8,543 bases of DNA from Bacillota bacterium (lineage in GTDB: Bacteria > Bacillota > Clostridia > Christensenellales > UMGS416). The position numbers and the translations under genes are program-made. The stretch's first letter is position 1. Each line of letters begins with the position of its first letter. The stretch is taken from positions 1 to 8,543 of the forward strand of contig JAEYRA010000022.1 of NCBI GenBank assembly GCA_023409755.1, given 5' to 3'. This document shows, one piece after another, positions 8,089-8,543 of the stretch. The notes below the pieces were generated by a model. It had not been told where the DNA came from and searched no databases. It saw only the letters and a list, made by a program, of their open reading frames with translations.

Positions 8089-8543
8089 CTACTCCTGGGG
8101 CAGATCGACACGAATGGAGAGCTCACGCAGCTGCTTCTCGTCCACGGTGTAGGGCGCGTCGGTCATGAGACAAGCGGAGCTCTGTACCTTGGGGAAGGCG
8201 ATGACGTCACGGATGCTGTCCACCCCGGCCAGCGTCATGGTCACCCGGTCCAGCCCGAAGGCCAGGCCGCCATGGGGCGGTGCGCCGTATTTGAAAGCAC
8301 TGAGCAGGAACCCAAACTTGGCCTGCGCTTCCTCGGGGGTGTAATTGAGGGCCTTAAAGATACGCTCCTGCAAGGCACGGTCGTGGATACGGATGCTGCC
8401 ACCGCCAATCTCATCACCGTTGCACACCATATCATAAGCCTTGGCACGCACCGCGGCCAGGTTCGTCTCCAGCAGAGGCAGGTCCTCATCCATGGGGCTT
8501 GTGAAGGGGTGATGTTTGGCCACAAAGCCGCCGTTCTCCTCGT
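8089..8543 (-). CDS. aspS: Aspartyl-tRNA synthetase, C-terminal part (runs off right edge)
   Basis: The last 151 or so codons of a class II aminoacyl-tRNA synthetase that charges tRNA with aspartate; the N-terminal part is beyond the right edge and the frame stays open to it. The class II catalytic core is recognisable: AKHHPFTSP near the start of the visible part, then the EIGGGSIRIH segment, and motif 3 GGLAFGLDR with its ATP-binding arginine. These are followed by SIRDVIAFPK and a short C-terminal tail containing TDAPYTVDEKQLRELSI, as in bacterial AspRS proteins. Whether it is the discriminating or the non-discriminating (Asp/Asn) form cannot be judged, because the anticodon-binding domain is missing. 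It ends with TAG and converges on the lipoprotein gene across the shared terminator. Confidence 0.96.
   Translation of the reverse strand, partial: EENGGFVAKHHPFTSPMDEDLPLLETNLAAVRAKAYDMVCNGDEIGGGSIRIHDRALQERIFKALNYTPEEAQAKFGFLLSAFKYGAPPHGGLAFGLDRVTMTLAGVDSIRDVIAFPKVQSSACLMTDAPYTVDEKQLRELSIRVDLPQE

Overview
The window looks like an ordinary chromosomal segment from a Gram-positive, Clostridia-like bacterium with fairly high GC. The evidence is the gene order ftsK/spoIIIE - rimO - pgsA - cinA, which is typical of Firmicutes and usually continues into recA, together with AGGAGG-type ribosome binding sites and short, tightly packed operons. A high-GC member of the Clostridia (Oscillospirales or Christensenellales type) is a reasonable guess, but the sequence alone does not settle the genus. 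I see no mobile elements, CRISPR arrays, RNA genes or clear signs of gene transfer.

Minus-strand block, positions 1-6491. Read in the direction of transcription: an unknown membrane-anchored protein (about 206-212 aa), dusB (tRNA dihydrouridine synthase), ftsK/spoIIIE (DNA translocase), rimO (ribosomal protein S12 methylthiotransferase), pgsA (phosphatidylglycerophosphate synthase) and the first third of cinA, cut by the left edge. Junctions are very tight: 1 bp between unknown and dusB, 4 bp between ftsK and rimO, a 4-bp ATGA overlap between rimO and pgsA, and 3 bp between pgsA and cinA. The only real gap, 69 bp, lies in front of ftsK and carries promoter-like sequence. The block is therefore probably two transcription units, unknown-dusB and ftsK-rimO-pgsA-cinA, possibly with read-through because no terminator is visible after dusB.

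Plus-strand block, positions 6492-8017. A divergent intergenic region of about 120 bp carries a good candidate promoter for mtnA (methylthioribose-1-phosphate isomerase). It is followed by a 123-bp gap with an unusual cluster of alternating ATTGG/CCAAT pentamers, and then a small Ser/Ala/Pro/Thr-rich predicted lipoprotein.

Right end. A hairpin terminator at about 8036-8071 separates the lipoprotein gene from the convergent 3' end of aspS (aspartyl-tRNA synthetase), which runs off the right edge.

Most genes are housekeeping genes for translation (dusB, rimO, aspS), chromosome segregation (ftsK), phospholipid synthesis (pgsA) and salvage (mtnA, cinA). I found no convincing new multi-gene system. 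The items most worth a second look are the two uncharacterised envelope proteins with Pro/Thr-rich or Ser/Ala-rich tails, and the ATTGG/CCAAT cluster.
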